Shown: piece by piece, positions 6,791-15,545 of the stretch
How positions within the stretch are numbered: the first letter of the stretch is position 1
How the letters are laid out: the number at the start of each line of letters is the position of its first letter
Source of the DNA: Gammaproteobacteria bacterium
GTDB lineage: Bacteria; Pseudomonadota; Gammaproteobacteria; Pseudomonadales; Azotimanducaceae
DNA: 16,717 nucleotides
Direction: 5' to 3'
Assembly (NCBI GenBank): GCA_002712135.1
Contig: PASO01000012.1
Span: forward strand, 47,134-63,850
Translations under genes and position numbers: made by a program
Notes under the pieces: generated by a model
Told to the model about the DNA's origin: nothing
Databases searched by the model: none
Seen by the model: the letters and a program-made list of their open reading frames with translations, nothing else

Positions 6791-7054
6791 ATGGATAACG
6801 ATAAGCAAGCCTACTGGAGGGCGAATCTGTGGCTAATGCTAATGTTGTTGGCTGTCTGGTTCTTCGTATCGTTCGTGTGCGGTATTCTGGCTATTGATTA
6901 CCTAAACCAGTTTCGATTCTTCGGTTATAAGCTCGGCTTCTGGTTTTCTCAACAGGGGTCAATCTACGTATTTGTCATCCTGATCTTCGTTTATGTCTGG
7001 AAGATGAATCGGCTCGATAAGCAGTACGGCGTTCGAGAGGACGACGACGTATGA
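6791..7054 (+). CDS. DUF4212 protein, small subunit of sodium:solute symporter
   Basis: An 87-residue protein (91 if started at ATG 6779) with two transmembrane helices at about residues 12-34 and 52-73. The sequence carries the DUF4212 pattern: YWRANL near the start, a conserved LGFWFSQQGSIYVFVILIF block leading into the second helix, and the basic MNRLDKQYGV tail. DUF4212 proteins occur next to VC_2705-type sodium:solute symporters and are regarded as their small partner. The stop overlaps the symporter start by 4 bp (ATGA), a translational-coupling arrangement. Neither candidate ATG has a good ribosome site; 6791 was chosen because homologs I recall begin a few residues before the YWR motif. 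Confidence 0.9.
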   Translation: MDNDKQAYWRANLWLMLMLLAVWFFVSFVCGILAIDYLNQFRFFGYKLGFWFSQQGSIYVFVILIFVYVWKMNRLDKQYGVREDDDV

Positions 7055-8802
7055 GTGTCCAGTTGCTTACCTACATTTTTATCGGCCTGTCCTTTGCGCT
7101 TTACATCGGCATCGCTATCTGGAGTCGTTCAGGAACGACTAAGGAGTTCTATGTGGCGGGCGGTCACGTTCACCCGCTTGCAAATGGGGCCGCAACTGCG
7201 GCAGATTGGATGTCTGCGGCATCTTTTCTTTCCATGGCGGGGATTATTGCCTTTGAAGGTGCCGACGGTGCGCGTTACCTGATGGGTTGGACCGGCGGCT
7301 ATGTGCTTCTGGCACTGCTTCTTGCACCTTATTTGCGGAAATTTGCCAAGTACACGGTGCCGGATTTTGTCGGCGATCGCTACTACTCGCAGGCGGCTCG
7401 CTTGGTTGCAGTGGTGTGTGTGATCTTTATTTCGTTTACCTATGTCGCTGGTCAAATGCGAGGTGTAGGTATCGTCTTCTCGCGTTTTCTTGAGGTTGAT
7501 ATCAACCTTGGTGTTGTGATTGGTATGGCCATTGTATTTTTCTACGCAGTTCTCGGAGGGATGAAGGGTATTACCTATACCCAGGTTGCGCAGTATTGCG
7601 TATTGATATTTGCATACTTGGTGCCGGCTATCTTTATTTCTCTCATGCTGACGGGAAACCCGTTTCCTATGTTGGGTTTCGGTAGTGAGATGGTGGGTGA
7701 ATCCGGCACCTACCTACTTGATAAGCTCGATGGGCTGACGGCGGAGCTTGGTATGACCGCATTTACCGAGGGAAATAAATCTACCGTTGATATGTTTTTC
7801 ATTACCGCGGCCCTGATGGCGGGAACGGCAGGATTACCGCATGTCATTGTGAGATTTTTCACGGTGCCGAAGGTTCGTGATGCAAGGGTTTCGGCTGGAT
7901 ACGCCCTTGTATTTATTGCGCTGCTTTACACAACGGCGCCAGCGGTTGCTGCGTTTGCTCGCATTAACATTATCAATAATGTTGACGGCATGCATTATAG
8001 CGTAGCACCGGAATGGTTTACCAAATGGGAGGACTCAGGGCTCATTGCCTGGTTGGATAAGAATGATGACGGCAAGATTCAGTATCGAGGCGGCGCTGCG
8101 CTCGATCCCTTAAAACCAGTGTTCGAAGATGGTCGAGAGTCGGATGGACAGAGGAGTCTTGCGAATGCGCCCAGCGAGAGTGAGAACGAGCTTTACATTG
8201 ATAGGGACATTATCGTGCTGGCGCATCCGGAGATTGCAGGGTTACCCAATTGGGTGATCGCGCTGGTTGCTGCCGGCGGTCTTGCGGCGGCATTGTCTAC
8301 AGCGGCAGGTCTATTGCTCGTGATGTCTACGAGTATCTCTCATGATCTGATGAAAAAGTGTTTGATGCCAAACATCAGCGAACGACAGGAGTTACTGTTC
8401 GCCCGGATTGCAGCGGCACTGGCTGTATCCATTGCAGGTCTGCTGGGAATATATCCCCCAGGTTTTGTCGCGCAGGTGGTCGCCTTTGCCTTCGGCTTAG
8501 CAGCCGCAAGCTTCTTCCCGGTGATATTGTTGGGCATCTTCTCGAAGCGAATGAATAGAGAAGCTGCGATCGCTGGAATGGTGACTGGATTGACCTTCAC
8601 TTTCAGCTATATTGTCTACTTCAAGTTCATCAGCCCTGAGACTAACAACGCGGCTCACTGGTTGTTTGGAATATCGCCTGAGGGTATTGGTACGCTCGGC
8701 ATGTTGATCAACTTCGCGGTATCGTTGTTTGTGATGCGAATCACACCGCCGCCACCTCAGGAGGTTCAGGATCTGGTGGAGCGAATCAGAGTGCCCAGGT
8801 GA
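7051..8802 (+). CDS. Sodium:solute symporter, VC_2705 subfamily (ActP-like)
   Basis: A 583-residue inner-membrane transporter of the SSS family, driving uptake of a small carboxylate or similar solute with sodium. About 12-13 hydrophobic helices are evident. Family marks include FYVAGGHVHPLANGAATAAD near residues 31-50, the SAASFLS stretch, and the LAAALSTAAGLLLVMSTSISHD segment at about residues 411-432, which corresponds to the sodium-site helix region. A hydrophilic insert at about 325-385 contains DKNDDGKIQ (336-344), which resembles an EF-hand calcium loop. Members paired with DUF4212 are often annotated as cation/acetate symporters, but the substrate here is not determinable. The gene ends 6 bp from the stop of the convergent mak gene. 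Confidence 0.93.
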   Translation: MSVQLLTYIFIGLSFALYIGIAIWSRSGTTKEFYVAGGHVHPLANGAATAADWMSAASFLSMAGIIAFEGADGARYLMGWTGGYVLLALLLAPYLRKFAKYTVPDFVGDRYYSQAARLVAVVCVIFISFTYVAGQMRGVGIVFSRFLEVDINLGVVIGMAIVFFYAVLGGMKGITYTQVAQYCVLIFAYLVPAIFISLMLTGNPFPMLGFGSEMVGESGTYLLDKLDGLTAELGMTAFTEGNKSTVDMFFITAALMAGTAGLPHVIVRFFTVPKVRDARVSAGYALVFIALLYTTAPAVAAFARINIINNVDGMHYSVAPEWFTKWEDSGLIAWLDKNDDGKIQYRGGAALDPLKPVFEDGRESDGQRSLANAPSESENELYIDRDIIVLAHPEIAGLPNWVIALVAAGGLAAALSTAAGLLLVMSTSISHDLMKKCLMPNISERQELLFARIAAALAVSIAGLLGIYPPGFVAQVVAFAFGLAAASFFPVILLGIFSKRMNREAAIAGMVTGLTFTFSYIVYFKFISPETNNAAHWLFGISPEGIGTLGMLINFAVSLFVMRITPPPPQEVQDLVERIRVPR

Positions 8803-8808
8803 TGATGC

Positions 8809-9726
8809 TCACCATAGCCAGGCTGCGCCGCGAACGCCGCTGGAATCACCATGCGTGGCTGGAACAATCTTATTATTGATCTGATCTGAGAAGACATAGC
8901 GGTCCAGGTGCTTACCCACCTCGGAGTAGATCGACTTAGTATTCGACATGCCACCGCCTAAGACGATGGTGTGTGGGTCAAGGATGTTAATAACGACGGA
9001 AAGACCCAATGCCAGGAGGTTATGGTACTGATCCAGTACTTGCTGGGCGGCACTCTCTCCGGCCTTGGCCCTGCTGACAATTTCCTGAGCGGGTAGATCA
9101 GCACCGGTTTCGTCGCGATAACTCCTTTGCAGCGCAGGCCCGGCGAGCCAGGTTTCCACGCAGTCGATCCGGTCACAGTAGCATTCTCTGCCGGGTTTCG
9201 GTAAATGGTCACCCTGGTATGCGTTGATGGCCAGTGTGTTGTGACCCCATTCCCCGCAGATGGCGCTGATTCCTGATACTAATTTTTTATCTATACAGAC
9301 ACCTCCACCGACCCCCGTGCCGAGTATGACGCCGAAGACCGATGCACTATCCTTGGCCGCGCCATCGCTGGCCTCGGACAGGGTAAAGCAGTCTGCATCG
9401 TTTGCAATTCTCACCTCTCGACCCAGTTTTTGTGCGAGATCTTCGCGCAGTGGCATGCCATTCAGAAACGTGCTGTTACAGTTCTTCATCAAGCCGGTAA
9501 GTAGAGAGACGGCGCCCGGAGTCCCAATACCGATGGGTAGGTCATCCGACACATCGAGCTTATCTATGATGGTGGAGATGGTTTCCAAAGTTTCATCGTA
9601 GCTGTCTTTTGGCGTCGGCATGCGTTCTGTCTGTGAAATCTGGCCCTGCCCATCCATGACGATGGCTTCAATTTTGGTGCCGCCCAAATCGATGCCGATG
9701 CGATCTTTCGGCTGCTCGCCGCTCAT
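8809..9726 (-). CDS. mak: ROK-family fructokinase (Mak-like)
   Basis: A 305-residue ATP-dependent sugar kinase of the ROK family, most like E. coli Mak, which phosphorylates fructose. Visible features: the phosphate-binding loop IGIDLGGTK at residues 10-18, the catalytic Asp110 in IANDAD, the second nucleotide motif GTGVGGG, and the ROK zinc site formed by EWGH plus CYCDRIDC. The C-terminus GDSSGVRGAAWLW matches Mak closely. Other ROK hexokinases, for glucose or N-acetylglucosamine, are possible. The ATG lies 33 bp after the arsM stop on the same strand, so it probably shares a transcript with arsM although no functional link is obvious. AAGG lies directly against the ATG, too close for a normal ribosome site. 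It is convergent with the symporter gene with no room for a terminator. Confidence 0.9.
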   Translation of the reverse strand: MSGEQPKDRIGIDLGGTKIEAIVMDGQGQISQTERMPTPKDSYDETLETISTIIDKLDVSDDLPIGIGTPGAVSLLTGLMKNCNSTFLNGMPLREDLAQKLGREVRIANDADCFTLSEASDGAAKDSASVFGVILGTGVGGGVCIDKKLVSGISAICGEWGHNTLAINAYQGDHLPKPGRECYCDRIDCVETWLAGPALQRSYRDETGADLPAQEIVSRAKAGESAAQQVLDQYHNLLALGLSVVINILDPHTIVLGGGMSNTKSIYSEVGKHLDRYVFSDQINNKIVPATHGDSSGVRGAAWLW

Positions 9727-9741
9727 CCTTGTAATTCTGTT

Positions 9742-9766
9742 TTAATTAGCAGAGCTTAATTAGCAG
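9742..9766. repeat. 11-bp direct repeat at the arsM stop codon
   Basis: TTAATTAGCAG occurs at 9742-9752 and again at 9756-9766, separated by AGC (14-bp period). The second copy covers the arsM stop codon and its last two Cys codons; the first lies in the gap before mak. This looks like a short tandem duplication. Confidence 0.75.
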
Positions 9767-10812
9767 CAAGCCCCGGAGGGGGCTTCGCTGTCTGTTACAG
9801 TAGGTGAGCTGCAGTCAAAAAGGCCGAAGTGCTTGCTCTCGTCGCCCTGGATCTCAAAGAACTGACCGAATCTGGACTGAGCGAGCATCCGTGCAGTGTT
9901 ACTGCAAACCAGCATCGGACGATCTTTTTCGAAAACATGGTGGTCATCGAGTACGAATTGCTGAGGTGATTCCGCGATGCCTCCGCGATACCAGGCAACT
10001 TGTCCATAGTCTTCGCAACGATCTTCAACGTCGATCTTGAAAGCGCGAATAGTTGTGGAGAAGAACTCTACGTCACCCAGTTTCTCTTCTATATCGGCAT
10101 TGTTGATATCGATGCGGGCATTGCTGACGACGCGATGGTCATTACAACCAAGGTCTGCTAGCAGGCGACGAAAATCTTCCACATAGAGGGCGCCGCCCAG
10201 GCACTCGCCGCGAAGCACGGGGTCATTCTGCAGTTCCTCAGGAATACGTCGTGAAGCGAAAACATCTGAAAAATAGAGTTCACCTCCTGGCTTAAGGACT
10301 CTGAATATTTCACTAAACACCCGTCTTTTATCCGCAGACAGGTTGAGCACGCAGTTGGAGCTAACGATGTCGATACTATTGTCTTCGATGTATAGGCTTC
10401 GAAGATCTTCGATGTATCCCTTATGAAATGTGGTGTTCGACTCTGCGTAGCCGAATTGCTCACGATGATAGTCCACGTGTTCGTTAGCAACAGTCAACTG
10501 TTCTGGTGTCATATCGACACCGATGACCCGGCCTTCTTCACCAACTAGTTTCGCAAAGATAAAGGTATCGCGACCAGTGCCGCAACCTAGATCCAGAATA
10601 GCTTTCCCTTCGATTGCGGTAGGGATCGGGGAACCACAACCATAGAAACGAGAGGTAACCTCTGGGTGTACCTGACTGGCAATATCGCGAATGTACTTTG
10701 GCATCGTTTCAACGGAGCAGCAGGCACTGGTTTTCAAATCATTGTTGGACTGTAGTACCTCACCGTAATATTTTTGAATATCTGCGGTGGTTTGTTTTTC
10801 GTAGCTATTCAT
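9760..10812 (-). CDS. arsM: Arsenite S-adenosylmethionine methyltransferase ArsM
   Basis: ArsM methylates As(III) with SAM, giving methylated and volatile arsenicals. The 350-residue protein has the Rossmann methyltransferase core with motif I LDLGCGTGRD (73-82), motif II GVDMT (98-102) and RVLKPGGELYFSDVF (171-185). The arsenic-binding cysteines are present: the CC pair at 31-32, Cys154 in SNCVLNL and Cys204 in GECLGGAL; the 50-residue spacing of the last two matches the algal enzyme CrArsM (Cys174/Cys224). A C-terminal domain of about 130 residues ends in a CC pair, seen in many bacterial ArsM proteins. The start has a good ribosome site, GGAG (10820-10823), 7 nt upstream. No arsR, arsB or arsC is adjacent, so it is an orphan ars gene in this window. 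It probably co-transcribes with mak. Confidence 0.95.
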   Translation of the reverse strand: MNSYEKQTTADIQKYYGEVLQSNNDLKTSACCSVETMPKYIRDIASQVHPEVTSRFYGCGSPIPTAIEGKAILDLGCGTGRDTFIFAKLVGEEGRVIGVDMTPEQLTVANEHVDYHREQFGYAESNTTFHKGYIEDLRSLYIEDNSIDIVSSNCVLNLSADKRRVFSEIFRVLKPGGELYFSDVFASRRIPEELQNDPVLRGECLGGALYVEDFRRLLADLGCNDHRVVSNARIDINNADIEEKLGDVEFFSTTIRAFKIDVEDRCEDYGQVAWYRGGIAESPQQFVLDDHHVFEKDRPMLVCSNTARMLAQSRFGQFFEIQGDESKHFGLFDCSSPTVTDSEAPSGACC

Positions 10813-10853
10813 TCATGTGCTCCAGGGCAATCGGTTGGTCGTCGATTTGAATT

Positions 10854-10878
10854 GACCGAACAAAGGTCGAATTTTATA
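10854..10878 (-). promoter_or_regulatory. Possible arsM promoter region with small inverted repeat
   Basis: On the minus strand TATAAAAT (10878 to 10871) is a fair -10 element, with a predicted start near 10864 and a leader of about 52 nt before arsM. Just downstream GACC (10854-10857) and GGTC (10865-10868) form a 4-bp inverted repeat with a 7-nt spacer that would overlap the start, a position suited to an operator. No convincing -35 was found, and the repeat is too short to name a regulator. Confidence 0.25.
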
Positions 10879-10994
10879 CGATTTTGGCAAGGCGTTGATA
10901 TCCTCACGACCAGATTGATCTTCAAATATTATGCTTTGCTAGTCTTCAAGGATCAGCTAGCCCACCCCGTGCGCTAGCAGTATCGCCTGAGGAG

Positions 10995-11144
10995 CTATGA
11001 ATAAAGCAATGACAACAATACCTCGAGCGACGGCACTTGTGCGTCAAGGTAGTCAGCAACACTGGAGCAGACATCACATAATTTCGCGTTGAGTTTTTCC
11101 AATCCAAGCTGTCTATCGATTTTATCGAAATAATCGTTGTTCAT
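10995..11144 (-). CDS. Possible small ORF (49 aa) upstream of arsM, unknown
   Basis: On the minus strand ATG (11144-11142) to TAG (10997-10995) encodes 49 residues starting MNNDYFDKIDRQLGLEKLN, with a CDVC (CxxC-like) motif near residue 23 and a helical, mildly acidic remainder ending LLSLLYS. An in-frame TAA lies three codons upstream, so the start is fixed if the gene is real. No clear ribosome site precedes it. It points the same way as arsM, 182 bp upstream of it. A Cys pair next to an arsenic gene is suggestive, but I recognise no family and a chance ORF is quite possible. Confidence 0.3.
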   Translation of the reverse strand: MNNDYFDKIDRQLGLEKLNAKLCDVCSSVADYLDAQVPSLEVLLSLLYS

Positions 11145-11515
11145 TGCGTCTTACGTTTGATTTGGTAACTAGTATTAGTACGTATATGTAAGTGGTTACT
11201 TCACTAGTATTGCCTCGAAGTAACATTACCTAACTTGTATACAGGAATCATGCCTCACCGTAAAATATGGTAAGGTATTGATTTATATATAAATAATTAT
11301 ATATTCTAGAAAGAATTGGAATAACAAGACCTGATTTTAGCGAACATAACCAATTGGAAAGCGAAAAGTACATAAATCGAGATCTCTGCGTCGTTCAATC
11401 CGTAAGCATATGCATGCTAGACCTTTACTTTTGGGGCCAGCACCCATAATGTGCGTCTCCTTTATTATTCATCCTAAGTACTAACGAAAGTACCTCCACC
11501 ATTAAGGGAATCAGT
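11145..11515. other. AT-rich intergenic region upstream of maeB
   Basis: This stretch of 371 bases shows no convincing ORF or RNA gene. It contains two copies of ACTAGTATT (11168-11176 and 11203-11211), a LexA half-site-like TATACAG (about 11237-11243) without a good left arm, an AT-rich perfect hairpin (11285-11304), and a -10-like CATAAT (11445-11450) with only a weak TTTACT upstream at 15-bp spacing, which may serve maeB. A 5-bp inverted repeat GTACT/AGTAC (11478-11493) precedes the maeB ribosome site. It probably holds the maeB promoter and that of the divergent strand. Confidence 0.5.
11285..11304. repeat. AT-only inverted repeat
   Basis: ATATATAA (11285-11292) and TTATATAT (11297-11304) are perfectly complementary around a 4-nt ATAA loop. 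It contains no G or C and no following T-run that would make it a good intrinsic terminator. It may be a DNA-bending or unwinding element or a regulator site; function unknown. Confidence 0.6.
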
Positions 11516-13813
11516 ATGGCCGATTCAATGGAGCAGGAAGCTCTGATGTATCACCGGGAACCGACACCCGGCAAGCTCGCTATCCAACCAACTAAAGCGC
11601 TCTCCAATCAGCAGGATCTAGCACTGGCGTACTCACCGGGCGTGGCATTTGCGTGTACGGCGATTGAGAAAGACAACAGCACGGCGGCTGACTATACGGC
11701 GCGTGGCAACCTCGTAGGTGTGGTTTCAAATGGCACGGCCGTGTTGGGATTGGGTGCGATTGGCCCGCTCGCCGGTAAACCGGTGATGGAAGGAAAGGCA
11801 GTCCTGTTTAAGAAGTTTGCCAACATTGACGTATTCGACATCGAGATCGATGAGACTGATCCCGACAAGCTGATTGAGATCATTGCTGCGCTGGAGCCGA
11901 CTTTTGGTGGTATTAATCTTGAAGACATAAAAGCGCCAGAGTGTTTTATCGTGGAACAACGACTTCGCGAGCGTATGAATATTCCCGTGTTTCACGACGA
12001 TCAACACGGTACCGCGATCGTGTCGGCCGCGGCGGTTTACAACGGTCTAAAGATAGTTGGCAAGGCCTTTGAAGAGGTAAAGCTTGTTGTTTCCGGTGCG
12101 GGTGCTGCGAGCATCGCGTGTGTTGACCTGCTGGTCAGCATGGGTCTAAGTAAAGACAACGTAATACTGTGTGACAGTAAAGGCGTGATTTATGAAGGTC
12201 GGAAAGAAGGGATGAACGAGTGGAAGGAGAAATATGCCGTTCAGACGAATGCCCGAACCTTGGATGACGCCATGATGGATTCGGATATCTTTATGGGCCT
12301 TTCCGGTCCCGGTGTGCTGAGCGCTGACGCCGTTAAGACAATGGCCAAAGATCCCCTGGTGCTGGCAATGTCGAATCCTGTCCCGGAAATTATGCCGGAA
12401 CTTGCACAGGAAGCGCGACCTGACGCAATCCTGGCAACAGGACGTTCTGACTATCCCAACCAGGTAAACAACGTCCTGTGTTTCCCGTTTATTTTTCGTG
12501 GTGCGCTGGATTGTGGTGCGACTCGAATCAACGATGAAATGAAGCAGGCCTGTGTGAAGGCGATTGCGGAACTTGCCACTAAAGAACCAACGGAAGAAGT
12601 AACCAAGGCCTATGCAGGGCAGACGCTGAAGTTTGGTCGGGACTACCTGATTCCCAAACCCTTTGATCCCCGGTTGATCGAAGAGGTCCCCGTCGCCGTT
12701 GTAAAGGCAGCAATGGAGAGTGGTGTGGCAACGCGGCCTATTGAAGACCTAGAGGCCTACCGCAGAAAACTGCATTCATACGTCAGTAGCAGCCGAATAT
12801 TTATGCAACCAGTGATTGAGAGAGCGCTGACGGTATCTGATGCGAAAATTGCCTTTGCGGAAGGCGAAAACGAGGACGTTCTACTCGCTCTGCAGTCGGT
12901 AGTGGATGAGGGCATTGCGAAACCCTACATAATTGGTCGGCCAAATGTCATTGAGCAAAAGCTGGATGAGCTTAGTTTAAGAATTGAGGTTGGGAAGGAC
13001 ATCGAAGTTGTCGATCCACTGGATTGCGATAACCATGAAGAATATTGGCGCTATTACCATGACAAGGTTGGGCGAAGTGGTGTATCCGTGGAAGCGGCCC
13101 AGAGCACATTACGCAGCAACTCAACCGTGCTGGCGGCAGTAATGACAGCATTGGGAGAAGTTAACGGCGTGATTTGCGGCAAGGTAGGTCGCTTTGACCA
13201 TCACTTGAGAGATATCACGACGGTACTCTCTAATAAGCCGAGGCCAATGACCTCATCGGTGTGTGCAGTCCTGCTGCAGGACGGACCACTCTTTATCGCT
13301 GACCCGTTTGTTAACGTGAACCCCAGCGAAGACCAACTGGTAGTGGCGACCCAGGATTGCCTGGATTTCATCAGGAAATTTGGTCTGGAGCCCAAGGTGG
13401 CACTGCTGTCACATTCTAACTTTGGTACCTATGATGATGAGGGTGCACATAAAATGAAGGTCGCTGCCGAGAGGCTACGCGGTTTTAATCCTGATCTTGA
13501 AATTGACGGCGAAATGCATGCCATCTCGGCTTTTAATGAGCAGCTACGATCATCAATCTATCAGAATAATCATCTGACCGGACGAGCGAATTTGCTTATT
13601 ATGCCGAACATGGATGCGGCTAGCATCGCACTTGGATTATCCCGCTCGATAACCAACGCTAATATGATAGGACCTTACCTAAATGGGTTGGATAAGGCTG
13701 CGCACATACTGATTCCGTCCGTGTCTGCCCGAGGGATATTCAATATGGCGGCACTTACGGTCGAGGATTCGCTTACTCAGCGTGGTGGTGTCCAGCAGAG
13801 TTTACTCGCATAG
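11516..13813 (+). CDS. maeB: NADP-dependent malic enzyme (MaeB type, with phosphotransacetylase-like domain)
   Basis: MaeB oxidatively decarboxylates malate to pyruvate with NADP, supplying NADPH and linking C4 acids to pyruvate and acetyl-CoA. The 765 residues contain the malic N-terminal domain (Tyr39 in LAYSPGV; the Lys-rich [14 protein letters not shown]), the metal-binding FHDDQHGTA segment at about 160, the dinucleotide fold [11 protein letters not shown] at about 191, SNPVPEI at about 288, and from about residue 430 the phosphotransacetylase-like domain ending in [12 protein letters not shown]. In MaeB that domain is regulatory (acetyl-CoA) rather than a working PTA. ATG 11516 has a good ribosome site, AAGGGA (11504-11509), 6 nt upstream. 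The carboxyltransferase gene follows after 9 bp, pointing to one operon that could couple malate, pyruvate and acyl-CoA flux. Confidence 0.96.
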   Translation: MADSMEQEALMYHREPTPGKLAIQPTKALSNQQDLALAYSPGVAFACTAIEKDNSTAADYTARGNLVGVVSNGTAVLGLGAIGPLAGKPVMEGKAVLFKKFANIDVFDIEIDETDPDKLIEIIAALEPTFGGINLEDIKAPECFIVEQRLRERMNIPVFHDDQHGTAIVSAAAVYNGLKIVGKAFEEVKLVVSGAGAASIACVDLLVSMGLSKDNVILCDSKGVIYEGRKEGMNEWKEKYAVQTNARTLDDAMMDSDIFMGLSGPGVLSADAVKTMAKDPLVLAMSNPVPEIMPELAQEARPDAILATGRSDYPNQVNNVLCFPFIFRGALDCGATRINDEMKQACVKAIAELATKEPTEEVTKAYAGQTLKFGRDYLIPKPFDPRLIEEVPVAVVKAAMESGVATRPIEDLEAYRRKLHSYVSSSRIFMQPVIERALTVSDAKIAFAEGENEDVLLALQSVVDEGIAKPYIIGRPNVIEQKLDELSLRIEVGKDIEVVDPLDCDNHEEYWRYYHDKVGRSGVSVEAAQSTLRSNSTVLAAVMTALGEVNGVICGKVGRFDHHLRDITTVLSNKPRPMTSSVCAVLLQDGPLFIADPFVNVNPSEDQLVVATQDCLDFIRKFGLEPKVALLSHSNFGTYDDEGAHKMKVAAERLRGFNPDLEIDGEMHAISAFNEQLRSSIYQNNHLTGRANLLIMPNMDAASIALGLSRSITNANMIGPYLNGLDKAAHILIPSVSARGIFNMAALTVEDSLTQRGGVQQSLLA

Positions 13814-13822
13814 TGTAATTCC

Positions 13823-15541
13823 ATGGCTAAGAAATCCGCACCGTCGACGTCCAATCCCTTTGCCAACGAGAAGGAGGTAGAGGCTTCTGTACCGGATCAG
13901 GTCTTCTCTGAACCGGGGGAGTATGAGCGGACGATAAGCGAAGCGCGAGAGATCGTTAACAAACCGTTCGTCTCGGCAGGCCTTAGAAATATTCAGCGGC
14001 AACACCTGAAGAATCGTATGACGGTGTGGGAGCGTATTGCCGTTCTTACTGATAAAACACCGAAGGTGTTATTTCAAAACTGGGGTCCCAATCTTGATGG
14101 TGCGTCATTGGTGACGGCGATTATTGATATCGAAGGTAGAGATGTCGCTGTGTACGGCCATGATTTCACGATTCGTGCCGGCTCCATGGATGCGACAAAC
14201 GGTAAAAAGCTGGCGCGCCTTTATGAACTTGCAGGGAGGCGAAAAATACCCCTGGTTGGCATGAATGACTCTTCTGGTGCATTCGTCCCTGCCGGTGTGG
14301 GTGGTCTCGACGGATATGCGGAAGCATTTACTGCGCTTCGAAAAATCAGTGGTGTCGTGCCGTCCATTATGTGCATGTTCGGGTTTAACGCGGGTGGCGG
14401 ATCCTATCTGCCGAGACAGGGGAGTTTCCTTATTCAACCGGACGAGACCTTCTTTGGGTTGACCGGGCCTGCCGTCGTTAAGTCTGTCCTTGGAGAAGAC
14501 ATCGAGGCGGATGATCTGGGTGGCCCCAAGGTTCACAGCCAGACGGGTGTTACCGATATCACAGCCCAAGATGAAGTCGTAGCGCTGCATAAGGTTAAAG
14601 AGTTATTACGGTACCTGCCCAGCAATAACGCTGAATTTGCGCCCTACCATACAACTTCCGACCCTGTTGACCGGAAGACCTGGGACATCGATCTGTTATT
14701 TAAAAAGGCGTTTAACTCGCCGACAGGATTTAACACACCTTTTGACGTTAGCATTGTCATCCAGCAAATCTGTGATCATGGTGATTACTTTGAGATACAG
14801 CCGGATCGTGCACGAAACACCATCACTTGTTTCGGTAGGCTGGCGGGTAATGTTGTTGGCTTTGTCGCCAATAATTCGGCGGTGGGTTCCGGACAGATAG
14901 ATATCGACGCCGCGTACAAAAACGCCCGCTTTATTCGCTTTTGTAATCTGTACAACATCCCGGTGATCTTTATGGAGGACACGACAGGTTTTCTCCCGGG
15001 TAAAGAGCAGGAGAGCGGAGGAATAGTGCAGGCGGGTCGGGCAATGCTGGATGCCATAATTGATCTCAGGACTCCGAGATTCCTGGTATTGATTCGTAAC
15101 GCTATCGGCGGCGCCTATGCTTCCTACAACAACTATCCCACCGGCGCTGATCTGGTCGTTGCGTTACCGACAACGCGAGTCGCGGTCATGGGTCCTCCAG
15201 GTATGGAATTTGTCTATAAAGATGAATTGCGCGCTTTGCGTGGTGCCCTTGCTGATCGCGTTGAGCAAGAAAGAGCGGCTGCCATAAAAGCAGGAGAAAC
15301 AGAGAATCTTGATACCAATGCGAGGGCGAAGGCTGCTGAGTGGATACGCAACGAGGAAGCGTTATTGGCGAAACGATATGAAGAAGAACTGATGAACCCG
15401 AAGGAGGCGTTAAGCCTGGGGTCGGTTTCTCAGATCGTTATGCCTTCGGACCTTCGTCAGATATTGGCAGAGCATATGTTATTTCACCTGTCGCACTATG
15501 AGCCGGGTCCATTGATGTCTGTCCAGCGAGAGTTTCACTAG
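13823..15541 (+). CDS. Acyl-CoA carboxylase, carboxyltransferase (beta) subunit
   Basis: A 572-residue biotin-dependent carboxyltransferase with two crotonase-fold halves. The N-half carries [29 protein letters not shown] and the [12 protein letters not shown] oxyanion-loop region; the C-half carries [43 protein letters not shown] and the second oxyanion region [11 protein letters not shown], then [17 protein letters not shown]. These match the PccB/AccD5 type rather than E. coli AccD, which is shorter and has a zinc ribbon. Where PccB has GGAYD, with an Asp known to influence acyl-chain choice, this protein has GGAYA. The biotin carboxylase gene follows after 4 bp. Substrate could be acetyl-, propionyl-, methylcrotonyl- or another acyl-CoA; the sequence does not decide. 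No clear ribosome site precedes ATG 13823, so coupling to maeB is likely. Confidence 0.9.
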   Translation: MAKKSAPSTSNPFANEKEVEASVPDQVFSEPGEYERTISEAREIVNKPFVSAGLRNIQRQHLKNRMTVWERIAVLTDKTPKVLFQNWGPNLDGASLVTAIIDIEGRDVAVYGHDFTIRAGSMDATNGKKLARLYELAGRRKIPLVGMNDSSGAFVPAGVGGLDGYAEAFTALRKISGVVPSIMCMFGFNAGGGSYLPRQGSFLIQPDETFFGLTGPAVVKSVLGEDIEADDLGGPKVHSQTGVTDITAQDEVVALHKVKELLRYLPSNNAEFAPYHTTSDPVDRKTWDIDLLFKKAFNSPTGFNTPFDVSIVIQQICDHGDYFEIQPDRARNTITCFGRLAGNVVGFVANNSAVGSGQIDIDAAYKNARFIRFCNLYNIPVIFMEDTTGFLPGKEQESGGIVQAGRAMLDAIIDLRTPRFLVLIRNAIGGAYASYNNYPTGADLVVALPTTRVAVMGPPGMEFVYKDELRALRGALADRVEQERAAAIKAGETENLDTNARAKAAEWIRNEEALLAKRYEEELMNPKEALSLGSVSQIVMPSDLRQILAEHMLFHLSHYEPGPLMSVQREFH

Positions 15542-15545
15542 CCCG

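Noticed and set aside
10774..10977. Plus-strand ORF of 67 codons across the arsM start
   Set aside because: Half of it overlaps arsM antisense, with no ribosome site and no family likeness.
2248..11208. Six ACTAGT hexamers (2248, 4181, 5265, 10544, 11168, 11203)
   Set aside because: About four are expected by chance in a window of this size; the longer shared flanks are noted separately as repeats.
11224..11243. Possible LexA box near 11224-11243 (ending TATACAGGA)
   Set aside because: Only the right half-site fits; the left CTG arm is missing, so it was not called.
13871..13878. Perfect Shine-Dalgarno-like AAGGAGGT inside the carboxyltransferase gene
   Set aside because: No start codon lies at a usable distance downstream; it encodes Lys-Glu-Val within the gene.
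14105..14590. Minus-strand ORF (161 codons) inside the carboxyltransferase gene
   Set aside because: Antisense shadow of a well-supported gene with conserved motifs; no ribosome site or family likeness.
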